A stretch of DNA of 64,000 bases from the NCBI RefSeq assembly GCF_900240295.1, contig NZ_OEQB01000002.1, forward strand, positions 282,302-346,301, given 5' to 3'. Positions 1 through 7,631 of the stretch are shown piece after piece (the stretch's first letter is position 1; each line of letters opens with the position of its first letter). The notes beneath the pieces were generated by a model, which saw nothing but the letters and a program-made list of their open reading frames with translations, did no database searches and was not told the origin of the DNA. Made by a program: the position numbers and the translations under genes. This DNA comes from Megasphaera vaginalis (ex Bordigoni et al. 2020). GTDB taxonomy: Bacteria > Bacillota > Negativicutes > Veillonellales > Megasphaeraceae.

Positions 1-2
1 CA

Positions 3-155
3 GACTGGGTCAAGGCAAACGTGACGATCCCCATTCATTACGGTACGTGGCCGGTCATTGAGCAGGATCCGCAGGCCTTTGTCGAGGCTTTGACAACGCA
101 ATACGGACGGCGGGGACTGGTTGTGGAACCGGGCGGAACCCTGCTTTTACCCTAA
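3..155 (+). CDS. C-terminal end of a UPF0173-type metal-dependent hydrolase (partial)
   Basis: Reading frame 3 is open from the window edge to TAA at 153-155 and gives about 50 residues. The tail contains IPIHYGTWPVIEQDPQAF, which resembles the C-terminus of UPF0173 (YtkL-like) metallo-beta-lactamase-fold hydrolases, where a late histidine in a P-I-H-Y motif belongs to the metal site. The N-terminal part lies outside the window, so the main metal motifs cannot be checked. A strong hairpin terminator follows at 187-232, so the gene is probably the last of its transcript. The family call rests on the C-terminal motif alone. Confidence 0.6.
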   Translation, partial: DWVKANVTIPIHYGTWPVIEQDPQAFVEALTTQYGRRGLVVEPGGTLLLP

Positions 156-186
156 CGGCGGCGCAGCGCGAAGAGACTAGAAACGA

Positions 187-232
187 ACACCATTTTCAAC
201 AATGCTGTATGTTGGAAATGGTGTATTTTTTT
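187..232 (+). terminator. Intrinsic terminator after the UPF0173 gene
   Basis: Fifteen-base arms (187-201 and 210-224, one G-U pair) close an 8-nt loop and are followed by a T run at 226-232. It separates the upstream hydrolase from the SPFH gene starting at 403. Confidence 0.85.
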
Positions 233-402
233 GCCGGTCAGCTTCGACAACGGAATCGGTTTTCCATTGCAAAAAAAACAGTTGTTCTCCTGTTGGAAAT
301 ATGGGGGACTTTTTTGGACATGTACGGTATGCTGTAAACAGGAAACGTGTTTTTCGTACAGTTATTGCCAACACCGGTATCGTTTTGAAAGGAGGAGCCT
401 TT

Positions 403-1782
403 ATGGGACTTATCAAAGCAGTAATGGGCGCGACGGGCGGCGTCTTGGCCGATCAATGGAAAGAGTACATTTACGGTGAAGAAATGCCGCCGGAAATTCT
501 CGTCAGCAAAGGGAAAAAACGGACGAGCGGCCGCAGTTCCAATACCAGCGCCGAAGACAACATCATTACAAACGGTTCCGTCGTAGCCGTCAATGAAGGA
601 CAATGCATGATGATCGTTGAACAAGGCAAGATCGTGGAAGTTTCGGCGGAGCCGGGAGAATTCGTCTATGACTCGTCGACGGAGCCGTCTATTTTCGCCG
701 GTGAATTGAAGGAGACTGTCGTTTCCGTCTTTAAAAATATCGGCAAACGTTTTACCTTCGGCGGCGGTGCCGGTAAAGACCAACGCGTTTATTACTTCAA
801 TACGAAGGAAATCATGGGGAACAAGTACGGTACGCCTTCGCCCATTCCGTTCCGCGTAGTTGACGAACGGGCGGGTATCGATTTCGACATCACCATCCGG
901 TGTTTCGGCGAATACAGCTATAAGCTGACGAATCCGCTTCTTTTTTATACGAATGTGTGCGGCAATGTCGACGACGTTTATGAACGGGAAACGATTGACG
1001 GACAGCTGAAAACGGAATTGCTCACATCGCTGCAGTCCGCTTTTGCGAAGATTTCTGAAGCTGGTATCCGTTACAGTGCTTTGCCGGGGCATACAGACGA
1101 ACTTGTGAAGATATTGAACGAGGTCTTGAGCGGTAAATGGCGGGATTTGCGCGGCATAGAAATCGTTTCTTTCGGTATTTCCAGCGTCAAGGCCGATGAG
1201 AAGGCGGAGGAACGGATTCTGTCCATGCAGCAGCGTGCGGCTTTTACCAATCCCACGTTGGCAGCTGCGCAGCTCGTCGGAGCGCAAGCGGAAGCGATGA
1301 CGTTGGCAGCGTCCAACGAAGGCGGCGGCAGTCCGGCCCTTGCGTTTATGGGCATGAACATGGCCGGTATGGCAGGCGGCATGAATCCGGGAAATTTGTA
1401 TGCTATGGGTCAACAACAGCAAATGGCGCAACCGCAAATGGCGCAACAGCAAGGCGGCGGTGTTGCCCCGATGGGACAAGCGGGAGCGGCGCAGCAGCCT
1501 GCCGGAGGCTGGACTTGTACGTGCGGGCAAGGCGGCAATCAAGGAAAGTTCTGCAGCAATTGCGGTTCGCCGCAACCGCCGCCGAAGACGGTTGAAGGCT
1601 GGACCTGCGCGTGCGGACAGATGAACAAAGGCAATTTTTGTTCCGCTTGCGGTGCGAAGCGGCCTGCAGGGGCTCCTCTTTACCGCTGCGATAAATGCGG
1701 CTGGCAGCCCGATGATCCCCATCATCCGCCGAAATTCTGCCCGGAATGCGGCGATCCTTTTGACGATAACGATAAAGCATAG
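403..1782 (+). CDS. SPFH-domain protein with three C-terminal zinc ribbons (YdjI-like, 'virion core protein' family)
   Basis: The 459-residue product starts at ATG 403, placed by the GGAGGAG ribosome site at 391-397; the frame is open further upstream to 202 but without a ribosome site and across the terminator. Residues 1 to about 330 match the SPFH/'virion core' family typified by Bacillus YdjI, a membrane-associated scaffold (family knowledge). A Gly/Met/Gln-rich linker follows, then three CxC/CxxC zinc ribbons over the last 90 residues (GWTCTCGQ...FCSNCG, GWTCACGQ...FCSACG, YRCDKCGW...FCPECG). It heads a row with the YdjG- and YdjH-like genes. In B. subtilis these partners recruit PspA to stressed membrane; no pspA is visible in this window. 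Role in envelope stress is inferred. Confidence 0.85.
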   Translation: MGLIKAVMGATGGVLADQWKEYIYGEEMPPEILVSKGKKRTSGRSSNTSAEDNIITNGSVVAVNEGQCMMIVEQGKIVEVSAEPGEFVYDSSTEPSIFAGELKETVVSVFKNIGKRFTFGGGAGKDQRVYYFNTKEIMGNKYGTPSPIPFRVVDERAGIDFDITIRCFGEYSYKLTNPLLFYTNVCGNVDDVYERETIDGQLKTELLTSLQSAFAKISEAGIRYSALPGHTDELVKILNEVLSGKWRDLRGIEIVSFGISSVKADEKAEERILSMQQRAAFTNPTLAAAQLVGAQAEAMTLAASNEGGGSPALAFMGMNMAGMAGGMNPGNLYAMGQQQQMAQPQMAQQQGGGVAPMGQAGAAQQPAGGWTCTCGQGGNQGKFCSNCGSPQPPPKTVEGWTCACGQMNKGNFCSACGAKRPAGAPLYRCDKCGWQPDDPHHPPKFCPECGDPFDDNDKA

Positions 1783-1813
1783 CTGATGATGTGTGTGAAA
1801 GGGTGTGAGCGTG

Positions 1814-2914
1814 ATGGCCGATACCTCTGTAAGTTATAAATGCCCTAAATGCGGCGGACCCCTCAACTTTCAGGCAGGAGCGGAAAAAGTAAGCTGTGAA
1901 TACTGCAGTTCCGAGTTCGATGTAAAGACGATTGAAACCTTATTTTCCCAGCAGGAAGAGATTGCCGCGCAGAATGCAGCGGCAGAAGAAACGAAATGGA
2001 AGCCCGAGGAGGCCGGGTCTGAATGGGACAGCGGCGAGACTGACGCTTTTCAGGTGTTCACCTGCTCGTCTTGCGGCGCCGAATTGGTTACGGACGGATC
2101 GACGATGGCAACGGAATGCTGTTACTGCGGCAATCCGACGATGTTGCCGGACCGTTTCGCGGGCATGCTGAAGCCTGATTACGTCATTCCTTTCAAGAAG
2201 ACGAAGGAAGACGCCGTTGCGGCTCTTAAAGCATTTTACGGGAAGAAACGCCTCTTGCCGTCCAATTTCAAGAGTAACAATCGCATGAAAGAGATACAGG
2301 GACTCTACGTGCCTTTCTGGCTCTTTGATTCGACCGTGTCGGGAACGATGACCTTTTCGGCCGAACGTATTTCTGTTTCCACGACAGATGATAAAGAAAT
2401 TACGGAAACCCAAGTCTACCGCTGTCGTCGAAAAGGCAGCGCCGATTTTGAAAGGATTCCCGTCGACGGCAGTACTAAAATGGATGATACGTTTATGGAA
2501 AGTATTGAGCCTTTCGATTATCAGGAAATGCAGCCCTTTTCCCAGGCCTATTTTACCGGCTATATTGCCGACAAGTATGATGTCGATGCCGCTGCTTCCG
2601 TTGGCAGAGCTGATGAACGGGTAACGAACAGTATGACGGAGGAGTTGAAAAGGACCGTTAACGGATATGATGCCGTACGGCGTGAATCCTGCAACATTGT
2701 CAAAGTCGGCGGCAATGTTTCGTATGCCGTAGTACCTGTTTGGATCCTGACGACGCGGTATGAGAATAAACCGTATACTTTTATGATGAACGGACAGACC
2801 GGCAGGCTTGTAGGCAGTCTGCCCATTGACAAAGGTAAGCTGCGAAACTATTCCATCATCGGTTTCATCGCTTCTTTTATCGCTATTTACGGCATTACGT
2901 CGCTGATCATATGA
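1814..2914 (+). CDS. TFIIB-type zinc-ribbon membrane protein (YdjG-like)
   Basis: A 366-residue protein from ATG 1814; AAAGGG at 1798-1803 gives a 10-nt spacer. GTG 1811 is possible, while GTG 1805 lies too close to the ribosome site. Residues 8-30 hold a zinc ribbon (YKCPKCGG...CEYCSSEF) and a second pair of CxxC knuckles follows at about 85-110 (CSSCGAEL...CCYCGN). The C-terminus ends in one hydrophobic helix (SIIGFIASFIAIYGITSLII), so the bulk is probably cytoplasmic and tail-anchored. It lies between the YdjI-like and YdjH-like genes with short gaps, matching the Bacillus ydjGHI set in content though not in order. The biochemical role is unknown. Confidence 0.8.
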   Translation: MADTSVSYKCPKCGGPLNFQAGAEKVSCEYCSSEFDVKTIETLFSQQEEIAAQNAAAEETKWKPEEAGSEWDSGETDAFQVFTCSSCGAELVTDGSTMATECCYCGNPTMLPDRFAGMLKPDYVIPFKKTKEDAVAALKAFYGKKRLLPSNFKSNNRMKEIQGLYVPFWLFDSTVSGTMTFSAERISVSTTDDKEITETQVYRCRRKGSADFERIPVDGSTKMDDTFMESIEPFDYQEMQPFSQAYFTGYIADKYDVDAAASVGRADERVTNSMTEELKRTVNGYDAVRRESCNIVKVGGNVSYAVVPVWILTTRYENKPYTFMMNGQTGRLVGSLPIDKGKLRNYSIIGFIASFIAIYGITSLII

Positions 2915-2932
2915 CGAAGGAGGCGGACGTAG

Positions 2933-3700
2933 ATGAGAAAAATAACAACGTTATTCTTTTCGGTGTGTTTTATCTTTCTGTTGAGTCTGGCTTCGTTTGC
3001 GGCGGCGCCCCGATTGGTGGACGAAGCGAATCTGCTGGATGCATCGGCACAAAAACGCGTGACGGCAGTCCTTGATCAGGTGAGCGACAAATATGGGATG
3101 AACATTGCCGTTGTGACGATGAAGTCGGCAGGTGATAAGAAAGTCGGGAAGCTAGCCAACGAAATCCTGGATAAACGGTATCGCGGTGCCAAAGGCGGCG
3201 CGATGGTGCTGCTGATCGTTATGAGTACACGAGACTGGTATATCTCTACCGATAATACGGCACGGCAGGCAATTACCGATGCCTTCGGCATCGATAAAAT
3301 GGAAGAAAACATCGTGTCGGAATTATCGAAAGGAAAGTATGAAAAAGCGTTTACGGAATATGCCGGTACAGCAGATACGCTGATGAGTTTCTATCAGAAA
3401 AATGGGCGGGCCATGGCATGGAACGACGAAGTTTGGTGGCTTCCTTTGGTTATAGCCCTAGGCGGCGCCGGGTTGTTGACTTTCGGTTTGCGGAAGTGGC
3501 TGGTCGGATCCATGAGTAATGTTAAGGAACAGGTATCAGCAGACGCATATATTAAAGACGGCAGCTTCAATTTGACAGATTCCGATGATATTTATTTGTA
3601 TACAGATGTTCATGTCAAAACGATACAAAAGAAGGGCGGCGGAGGAGGCAGATACTCTGCTGCCGACAGTGAACATGGCGGCGGAGGCGGTAAATTTTAA
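2933..3700 (+). CDS. Secreted/membrane TPM-domain protein (YdjH/YgcG-like)
   Basis: The 255-residue product has a clear AAGGAGG ribosome site before ATG 2933. Residues 1-24 are a signal peptide ending in FAAA. Residues 25-155 form a TPM domain (PRLVDEANLLDASAQKRV...IAVVTM...DWYIST), an extracytoplasmic fold found in YgcG and photosystem II repair proteins. A membrane helix follows at about 166-186 (WWLPLVIALGGAGLLTFGL). The tail ends in two glycine runs (GGGGG) like many YgcG proteins. It is the third gene of the YdjIGH-like group and is followed after 23 nt by a lipoprotein gene. Some TPM proteins have weak phosphatase activity; that function is not established here. Confidence 0.8.
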   Translation: MRKITTLFFSVCFIFLLSLASFAAAPRLVDEANLLDASAQKRVTAVLDQVSDKYGMNIAVVTMKSAGDKKVGKLANEILDKRYRGAKGGAMVLLIVMSTRDWYISTDNTARQAITDAFGIDKMEENIVSELSKGKYEKAFTEYAGTADTLMSFYQKNGRAMAWNDEVWWLPLVIALGGAGLLTFGLRKWLVGSMSNVKEQVSADAYIKDGSFNLTDSDDIYLYTDVHVKTIQKKGGGGGRYSAADSEHGGGGGKF

Positions 3701-3723
3701 GCCGGCCGAAAGAGGTGAAACAG

Positions 3724-4644
3724 ATGAAAATGTGGCTTAAGACGGTGTTGTGCAGTGCGCTGGCAGCGGCGGCGGTGATGCTGTCCGGATGTGGCGACAA
3801 CAGTATTACCGGCATGGTCTCGAAAGACGGCACGGCCCTCAACTGCGGTGATCAAAACGCTCACGTCATGGCGATGGAAGGGCCGGATGTTAAGGTGCAG
3901 TTTTCCAACAGTGCCCTTATTTGGCAGGATAATGCCATGTATCTTCTTTCCAAACAAAACGAACTGTTGAAATTTACGATTAAGGATAAAAAACTGGTAA
4001 CTGGAGAGAACAACGGTGTTATAGCCCAAAATGTCCGCGCCTTGAGCGGAACGGACGGCAAGAGACTATATTTCAAGACAAAAGATCAAGCGTTGAAATA
4101 TATTGAAGACGGCAAGGAATATGAAACGGGCTTTAAAGATTACGGCTGGTTTGTTCCGGCGGAAGACGGCAAGCACGGCGTTGTTTGGTTCAATTCGGGA
4201 CAGATTTATATCGTCGGCGTCGACAACGGTAAAGTGTCGCCGGCGAAGGAACCGTTGGTTCCGGATCCTCCCTTCTCCGGCGCTACTTGGTGTGCGATCA
4301 AAGACAATACGATCTATACGGACGGCAGGGAGAAAGGCGCAGATCGGAAGTTCGAGAATATCACGCGGATGGACTTGGAAGGAAAGGTACTTAATACGTA
4401 CGGGCCCTATAAAGAAAGCGCCCTTTACTACGCTGTAACGAAAGACTATCTGTGCATTTATAGCAGAGGGGAAGACGGGGTGCGTGTGTATCGGTTGCGT
4501 GACGGCTCTTTCGTCGGCTCGCTGACGAAAAACGATATTAAGATGAAGGGCGGTGCTTACGGTATTTACGCGTTGGAAAAGAATACCATCGCGCTGGTCA
4601 CCGATTATGAAGGACTTCATCTCTGCCTTATCGCACTTTCGTAA
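3724..4644 (+). CDS. Lipoprotein of unknown function
   Basis: A 306-residue protein from ATG 3724, with GAGGTG at 3712-3717 and a 6-nt spacer; a GTG at 3715 overlaps that site and is less likely. The N-terminus is a lipoprotein signal with lipobox L20-S21-G22-C23. The mature part has repeated short beta-rich segments (ALIWQDNAMYLLSKQNELLKF, IYIVGVDNGKV, LCIYSRGEDGVRVYRL) suggesting a beta-propeller-like fold, but no family is recognised. It sits between the TPM gene and two secreted nucleotide-salvage enzymes and is probably co-transcribed, since no terminator is seen on either side. Confidence 0.65.
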   Translation: MKMWLKTVLCSALAAAAVMLSGCGDNSITGMVSKDGTALNCGDQNAHVMAMEGPDVKVQFSNSALIWQDNAMYLLSKQNELLKFTIKDKKLVTGENNGVIAQNVRALSGTDGKRLYFKTKDQALKYIEDGKEYETGFKDYGWFVPAEDGKHGVVWFNSGQIYIVGVDNGKVSPAKEPLVPDPPFSGATWCAIKDNTIYTDGREKGADRKFENITRMDLEGKVLNTYGPYKESALYYAVTKDYLCIYSRGEDGVRVYRLRDGSFVGSLTKNDIKMKGGAYGIYALEKNTIALVTDYEGLHLCLIALS

Positions 4645-4661
4645 CCGAATGGAGGAGACAT

Positions 4662-5750
4662 ATGATGAAGAACCGTTTTCTCACGGCAATTTTAGTTGGC
4701 ATGATGTTCTGTTTTCTGACATCGGCAGTTTTTGCGCAAGACAAGAAACCGGTCATTCTTGATGCCGATATGGTCGAACTTTTTGATGACGGTATGGCCA
4801 TGCTGATGCTGGCTCGCTCTGAAGAGGTCGAGCTTCTCGGCGTCACCGTCGTTATCGGCAATACTTGGGTAGAAGACGGAACGGCCAGCGCCTTGCGGCA
4901 GCTTGAAGGAATCGGCAAAGAAAAAGAAATACCCGTTTATATGGGACGAAACAGAACGACGCGAAGCGGCCGTTTTGCCGCTCTGCAAGCGGAGCAGGTG
5001 CTTTTCGGGCGAGGCGCAGACAGTCACCTCGGCGCTGCGGGATATGCGCAGCCGGCAAGTTGGCAGGACGCCTATGCGGCCAAATTCCATCGTCGGCCGC
5101 AATCGGTTCCGGCGGCGGACGACGCCGTTGATTTTATTATTCGTACCATCAAAGCCCGGCCTCACGAAGTGACCGTCGTCGCTATCGGAACGGCGGCCAA
5201 TTTGGCGGCAGCTTTGCAGAAGGCCCCGGAAATAGCCCCTCTTGTCAAACAGGTGTGCTACATGGGCGGCGCCTTCTTTGTCGGCGGCAATGTTATGCCG
5301 GCAGCGGAATTTAATTTTTGGCTTGATCCGGAAGCGGCACGGACGGCATTGCGTGCTCCTTTTGGGGAACAGGTGATCGTGCCGTTGGATGTTTGCGAAA
5401 AAGTTCATATTACGCAGACCCAGTTCCGGGAGATATCGGCGCGGCTGCATAATCCGGTTTTTGCCGACATGTGGCAACATCACTGGATGTATCCGCTCCT
5501 GCGGGACGGTGCGGCTTTCAATAATTACGTCTGGGACGTGATTGCCGCCGCTATCGTTATCGATCCGTCGCTGATTTTGGAAGAAGAGAAATGCTTTGTC
5601 GATATTAATGACACGTATTCGCCGTCGTACGGCCAGTCGCTGGCATACAGAGGCGCAGCGCCGGCAGGAACGCAAGCGGCGCGCATTATCAAGACGGTAG
5701 ATGAAAAAAGACTTTGGCAGATGATATATCGGGTTTGCGACGAATTATAA
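4662..5750 (+). CDS. Secreted nucleoside hydrolase (IUNH family)
   Basis: The 362-residue enzyme should cleave the N-glycosidic bond of ribonucleosides to give base plus ribose. It carries an N-terminal signal peptide ending FAQD, so it acts outside the membrane, unlike most family members. The N-terminal metal motif reads DADMVELFDDGMAM, two residues longer than the usual D-x-D-x-x-x-D-D pattern. Other family features are present: GVTVVIGNTWVEDGTA, a central MGGAFFVGGNVMPAAEFNFWLDPEAA segment and a late VWDVIAA block where the last metal aspartate is expected. GGAGGAG at 4651-4657 could serve ATG 4662 or, with better spacing, ATG 4665. The following 5'-nucleotidase would supply its nucleoside substrates. 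Confidence 0.8.
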   Translation: MMKNRFLTAILVGMMFCFLTSAVFAQDKKPVILDADMVELFDDGMAMLMLARSEEVELLGVTVVIGNTWVEDGTASALRQLEGIGKEKEIPVYMGRNRTTRSGRFAALQAEQVLFGRGADSHLGAAGYAQPASWQDAYAAKFHRRPQSVPAADDAVDFIIRTIKARPHEVTVVAIGTAANLAAALQKAPEIAPLVKQVCYMGGAFFVGGNVMPAAEFNFWLDPEAARTALRAPFGEQVIVPLDVCEKVHITQTQFREISARLHNPVFADMWQHHWMYPLLRDGAAFNNYVWDVIAAAIVIDPSLILEEEKCFVDINDTYSPSYGQSLAYRGAAPAGTQAARIIKTVDEKRLWQMIYRVCDEL

Positions 5751-5762
5751 GGAGTCGATGTG

Positions 5763-7349
5763 ATGAAAGGAAAATTAGCGGCGTTGGCTGCATTCGTGCT
5801 GCTGGCGTGGGGGCCGGCCATGGCCGCGGACCTGTCGAATCTCGTCATTCTTCATACGAATGACAGTCACGGTTTTGATCAGATGACGGAAACAGAACAA
5901 GGGATGGCCGTCGTGGCGGCTTTGAAGAAGGAGTATGAGAACCAGGGACGTGACGTCTTGCTTGTCGACGGAGGCGACGCCATTCAGGATAATAATCTCG
6001 TCAATCTCAGCAAAGGCAGATCGGCCATCGCTATTATGAACAAGGCCGGTTATGATGCCATGACCTTGGGCAATCACGAATTCGATTACGGACAGGACGT
6101 CCTGTTGCAGCGTGTCCGTGAAGCTTCCTTTCCCGTCATCTCGGCCAATGTGTTCGTCGCGGCAACAGGGAGGACCCTGGTGCAGCCGCGGATGATGATT
6201 CACAAAGGCGACGTCAAAGTCGGGATTTTCGGCTTGACGACACCGGATACCGTGGTTTCGACGAATCCGAAGAACGTTTACGGTTTGACGATTTTGAATG
6301 ACCGGGCGCTGTATGAAAATGCACAGCATGAAGTGGATCTGCTGAGAAAAGATAATTGCGACGTCGTTATTGCTCTGGGGCATTTGGGCAGCGACCCCGG
6401 CAGCAGCGGCCATCGGTCCGAAGATCTGTTGCAGCACGTCAACGGTATTGATATTTTTATTGACGGCCACGATCATAAAATCAAAAACGCCTATGTCAAC
6501 GGTACGCTGTTGGCGGAAGCGGGCTGCCACACGGAGAATATCGGCAAGATCAGCCACGACGGCGGGTTGTGGCGGGAAGAGTTACTGCCGTACAGTGCCG
6601 GCAGGCGTCAAGATGAAGCGACGAAGGCCGTCATCGATGCCGAAGCCGCCGCCGTGGCGGCAGCCTTGGCGCGTGAATTGGGCAGGAGTGAAGTCCTGTT
6701 GAACGGCAACCGGGTACCAGGCGTGCGAACGATGGAAACGAACTTGGGCGACTTTGTTGCCGACGCCGTTCTTTGGCAGGCCCGCATGGCGGATCCCTTC
6801 GGGACGCCGGTCGACGCGGCCTTGGTCAACGGCGGCGGTTTGCGCGATTCCCTCAAAAGCGGCAATATTACTGTCGGCGATATTCATGCCGTGTTGCCGT
6901 ATAGCAACCAAATCTGTACGCTCAGCCTTACAGGAGAAACTCTTTTAGAGATCATGGAAGCGGCGACGGCTGAAATACCGGAACCGATGGTGGCTTTTCC
7001 GCAGATCGCGGGATTGACGATGACCGTCAATACGAAGGTTCCGTACGAGCGAGGGCCGGTATACGAACATTCTACTGCCTATGCGCCGCGTCGTCCCGGC
7101 GCGCGGGTTACGATCCATGAAGTAGGGGGCAAGCCGTTTGACCTCAAGGCGACGTACAGATTGGCAACGTTTGAATTCATCTGCCGCGGCGGTGACGCTT
7201 ACGGAGCCTTGACGATTCCCGGAAAAGGAACGAGCAGCATCATTGGCTACGTGGATACGGACGCTGTAGAGCATTATCTGACCGAGGCGTTAAATGGCCG
7301 GATTGACAGCCGCTACGGTTCGCCCCAGGGCCGTATTACGCTATTGTAA
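5763..7349 (+). CDS. Secreted 5'-nucleotidase / cyclic-nucleotide phosphodiesterase (UshA family)
   Basis: A 528-residue protein from ATG 5763 (GGAG at 5751-5754, 8-nt spacer; the GTG just before it is less likely). Residues 1-20 are a signal peptide ending AMA. The metallophosphatase domain shows HTNDSHG, VDGGDAI, LGNHEFDYG, GHLGSDPGSSGH and DGHDHK in order, which supply the dinuclear metal ligands. The C-terminal 5'-nucleotidase domain has NLGDFVADAVL, NGGGLRDS and FICRGGDAYGAL. It should dephosphorylate extracellular nucleotides, feeding the nucleoside hydrolase gene 12 nt upstream. No outer-membrane or cell-wall anchor is visible, so release or periplasmic location is open. Confidence 0.9.
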   Translation: MKGKLAALAAFVLLAWGPAMAADLSNLVILHTNDSHGFDQMTETEQGMAVVAALKKEYENQGRDVLLVDGGDAIQDNNLVNLSKGRSAIAIMNKAGYDAMTLGNHEFDYGQDVLLQRVREASFPVISANVFVAATGRTLVQPRMMIHKGDVKVGIFGLTTPDTVVSTNPKNVYGLTILNDRALYENAQHEVDLLRKDNCDVVIALGHLGSDPGSSGHRSEDLLQHVNGIDIFIDGHDHKIKNAYVNGTLLAEAGCHTENIGKISHDGGLWREELLPYSAGRRQDEATKAVIDAEAAAVAAALARELGRSEVLLNGNRVPGVRTMETNLGDFVADAVLWQARMADPFGTPVDAALVNGGGLRDSLKSGNITVGDIHAVLPYSNQICTLSLTGETLLEIMEAATAEIPEPMVAFPQIAGLTMTVNTKVPYERGPVYEHSTAYAPRRPGARVTIHEVGGKPFDLKATYRLATFEFICRGGDAYGALTIPGKGTSSIIGYVDTDAVEHYLTEALNGRIDSRYGSPQGRITLL

Positions 7350-7432
7350 TCGGCTATTTCTGGCGGCAGGCGTTGCAGGGAACAGGTATCAGACAAAAAG
7401 CGCTTTGCAGATATGATGACGGTTTTGCGACA

Positions 7433-7474
7433 CACAAATAAAGAGCGCCAAATTTTCGGCGCTCTTTATTTGTG
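7433..7474. terminator. Perfect 17-bp hairpin terminator
   Basis: Arms 7433-7449 and 7458-7474 pair without mismatch around an 8-nt loop. The T-rich part lies inside the right arm (CTTTATTTG). It ends the envelope/nucleotidase transcript before the signalling operon. Confidence 0.8.
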
Positions 7475-7581
7475 CATCGCCATATAGGTAATGAAAGCCG
7501 CATTCAGCCGTCGGAACCGTGCCGCTGCGAGTCAATATAGGCGATACGGATTTCGGCCGTGCCGATCGGAAATACATGTTA

Positions 7582-7610
7582 TAGATAACTTTTTTAAATT
7601 CACGTATAAT
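7582..7610 (+). promoter_or_regulatory. Candidate promoter of the signalling operon
   Basis: A TATAAT -10 at 7605-7610 lies 17 nt from a poor -35 (TAGATA, 7582-7587) and 21 nt upstream of ATG 7632, giving a short leader. Confidence 0.5.
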
Positions 7611-7631
7611 AAAGGTAAAGAAGGGATATCT

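Noticed and set aside
238..1725. Long open minus-strand frame opposite the SPFH gene
   Set aside because: It mirrors a gene with clear zinc-ribbon motifs and ribosome site. Its translation is Arg/His-rich low complexity, and it has no ribosome site.
4692..5675. Minus-strand frame of over 300 codons opposite the nucleoside hydrolase
   Set aside because: It is an antisense shadow of a gene with a signal peptide and family motifs. It has no start signals of its own.
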